From JBAYOE01 sp050950065 (GTDB lineage: Bacteria > Spirochaetota > Spirochaetia > Sphaerochaetales > Sphaerochaetaceae): a stretch of DNA of 64,000 nt. Both the position numbers and the translations under genes were made by a program. The notes below the pieces were generated by a model. That model did no database searches. It had not been told where the DNA came from and worked only from the letters and a program-made list of their open reading frames with translations. Within the stretch, counting starts at the first letter, position 1; each line of letters opens with the position of its first letter. Shown here one piece after another: positions 62,833 to 64,000 of this stretch. Location of the stretch: contig JBMNGX010000001.1 in the NCBI GenBank assembly GCA_050950065.1, forward strand, positions 161,971 to 225,970, in the 5' to 3' direction.

Positions 62833-63626
62833 ACGTGCCCTCCCACTTGGATACACTGATCACCGCTGATGTGTTCATCGTGAAGTACTTTAACAGCATC
62901 TCCTCCATAAATTGCACCAGGAATATCGTCAACTGGGGCAACTTTATGTTGAACAACTTTAGAACCCTGTTTTGAAGGCCCTTTTTGACCTAAACATAAA
63001 ACTCTATCAGTTAAAGCAGTTACAAAACCTGTATCGTGGGTAACTATTAAAACAGTAGTTTTCCCTTTCACTCTCCCTAAAGCATCAAAAAGTCTTTTTT
63101 CACTATCAACATCCATGTTGGTTGTTGGCTCATCTAAAATTAACATTTTAGGGTTGGCACTTAAGGCACGGGCAACAAGGACTCTTCTTCTTTGTCCCCC
63201 ACTAAGCATACTGTAAGGGCGTTTTGCTAAATGGCTTAACTCCATAACCTCTAAAACTTTTTTAGTCTCTTCAAGATCTGTTTGGTTGTAGCGCCTTTTA
63301 AAAGGTTTTAATCTACCCATCCTGACAACCTCTTCAACGCTAATTGGAAAACTTGGATCGTAAGAGGCGTGTTGAGGAACATAGCCAACGTTGGTTCTTC
63401 CTGTTTTAGGGTGAGAGCCATAAAGAGCAATGCTCCCCTTAGTGGGTGCAGAAAGGCCCAACAACAACCTTAAAATAGTTGTCTTGCCTGCTCCATTGGG
63501 ACCTATTAAGGCAACAAACTCCCCTTGGTGTAAATGAAATGAGGCAGAATCTAAAACCTTGGTAGCCTCATAAGAGAAACTAACATTGTTAAAGTCTAAG
63601 ATAATTGGATTTATAGGATGTTTCAT
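62829..63626 (-). CDS. znuC: Zinc ABC transporter ATP-binding protein
   Basis: The 265-residue ATPase has Walker A G-P-N-G-A-G-K-T near 42, the signature L-S-G-G-Q-R-R-R near 142 and Walker B M-L-I-L-D-E-P near 165. A C-terminal extension of about 40 residues contains H-D-E-H and C and ends G-G-H-V; such tails can bind metal. It overlaps znuA by 1 nt and znuB by 4 nt. Confidence 0.93.
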   Translation of the reverse strand: MKHPINPIILDFNNVSFSYEATKVLDSASFHLHQGEFVALIGPNGAGKTTILRLLLGLSAPTKGSIALYGSHPKTGRTNVGYVPQHASYDPSFPISVEEVVRMGRLKPFKRRYNQTDLEETKKVLEVMELSHLAKRPYSMLSGGQRRRVLVARALSANPKMLILDEPTTNMDVDSEKRLFDALGRVKGKTTVLIVTHDTGFVTALTDRVLCLGQKGPSKQGSKVVQHKVAPVDDIPGAIYGGDAVKVLHDEHISGDQCIQVGGHV

Positions 63627-64000
63627 TATAAAGTCTCCTTTAACAATGAGCTAATTTGCTCAATATTTTCAAACCAGTTGTAAGCTAAAGGATCAATTGG
63701 AATAACAGCTGCTCCAATAGCTTCAGCTACATTTTTAGCAGCACTTGTTGGAAACTGTGCTTGTACAAAAAGGGCTTTAACTTGCTCTTTCGTCGCCATC
63801 TCAATTAATGAACTCAAAGCTTTTGCAGTGGGCTCTTTGCCTCCCATCTCAATTGCTTTTTGTTCAATTTCAAACTCATCTAGTAGATAACCAAATGAGG
63901 GGTGGTAAACTAAAACTGAGGTTCCCCTTAAATTCTCTAATTCAACTTCCAACTTAGAAAAAAGAGAATCTATCTTATTTAAGTAGTTATCTAAATTAGC
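63626..64000 (-). CDS. znuA: Zinc-binding periplasmic protein ZnuA, C-terminal part (runs off right edge)
   Basis: The frame is open to the window edge and gives 124 residues. It has the cluster 9 solute-binding pattern: V-L-V-Y-H-P-S-F-G-Y-L with a metal-ligand His, then E-I-E-Q-K and F-V-Q-A-Q-F. D-P-L-A near the end is the usual site of the last metal-ligand aspartate. The ATG-like start at 63952 is only an internal TTG; the true start lies beyond 64000. It heads the znuACB-zur operon. Confidence 0.9.
   Translation of the reverse strand, partial: ANLDNYLNKIDSLFSKLEVELENLRGTSVLVYHPSFGYLLDEFEIEQKAIEMGGKEPTAKALSSLIEMATKEQVKALFVQAQFPTSAAKNVAEAIGAAVIPIDPLAYNWFENIEQISSLLKETL

Noticed and set aside
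1..64000. CRISPR arrays, insertion sequences, prophage, rRNA genes
   Set aside because: No regularly spaced repeats, transposase or integrase frames, terminal inverted repeats, or rRNA-like stretches were found.

Overview
The window is a 64 kb chromosomal segment of an AT-rich diderm bacterium, most probably a spirochaete and perhaps close to Sphaerochaeta. This rests on gene order and protein character, not on a database search. The pointers are: rpsL-rpsG-tuf with no fusA; secY followed directly by rpmJ with no adk, map or infA; a coiled-coil protein resembling the spirochaete 'SpiroCoCo' family immediately before grpE-dnaK-dnaJ; spirochaete-like EF-Tu; and Asn at the RpoB position linked to natural rifampicin resistance in spirochaetes. 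A predicted outer-membrane barrel protein and Lnt fit a diderm envelope.

Layout. 1-11157: end of rplJ, rplL, an attenuator, rpoB-rpoC, rpsL-rpsG, then tuf behind its own promoter and a long leader. 11169-24498: the S10-spc-alpha ribosomal super-cluster (rpsJ to rplQ, with secY, rpmJ and rpoA), all on the + strand and tightly packed. 24500-32120: a terminator, a promoter overlapped by a strong palindrome, rny-ymdB-tlyA, a wrecked GerMN-domain gene, ptsI, a der gene broken in its inter-domain linker, and a wrecked HAD phosphatase gene. 32130-38414: coiled-coil protein, grpE-dnaK-dnaJ, rlmB. 38411-41528 (minus): tatD-dus-purD. 41700-48432: ricT, rpsT, hup, lnt, cinA, rho, rpmE. 48536-52677: a degenerate galactokinase homologue, surE, a Cys-cluster protein, and a nifS-nifU iron-sulphur pair. 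52679-61077: a TGS-uridine-kinase-like nucleoside kinase, an aldehyde ferredoxin oxidoreductase homologue that has lost all its cluster cysteines, a predicted outer-membrane protein, a phosphoesterase, a lipase-like hydrolase, a YihY membrane protein and a ZIP metal transporter. 61152-64000: an unknown gene and a minus-strand znuA-znuC-znuB-zur operon that runs off the right edge.

Most of the window is housekeeping: transcription, translation, RNA decay (RNase Y with YmdB and RicT), protein folding, Fe-S assembly and zinc uptake. The zinc-binding forms of S4, S14, L31 and L36 are encoded alongside the zinc importer genes. The parts most worth a second look are the cluster of single-base frameshifts between 27.8 and 32.1 kb (including a Der split exactly between its two GTPase domains), two pseudo-enzymes (AOR-like and galactokinase-like), and several palindromes placed on good promoters (rny, nifS, tuf, grpE, and the AOR-like gene).
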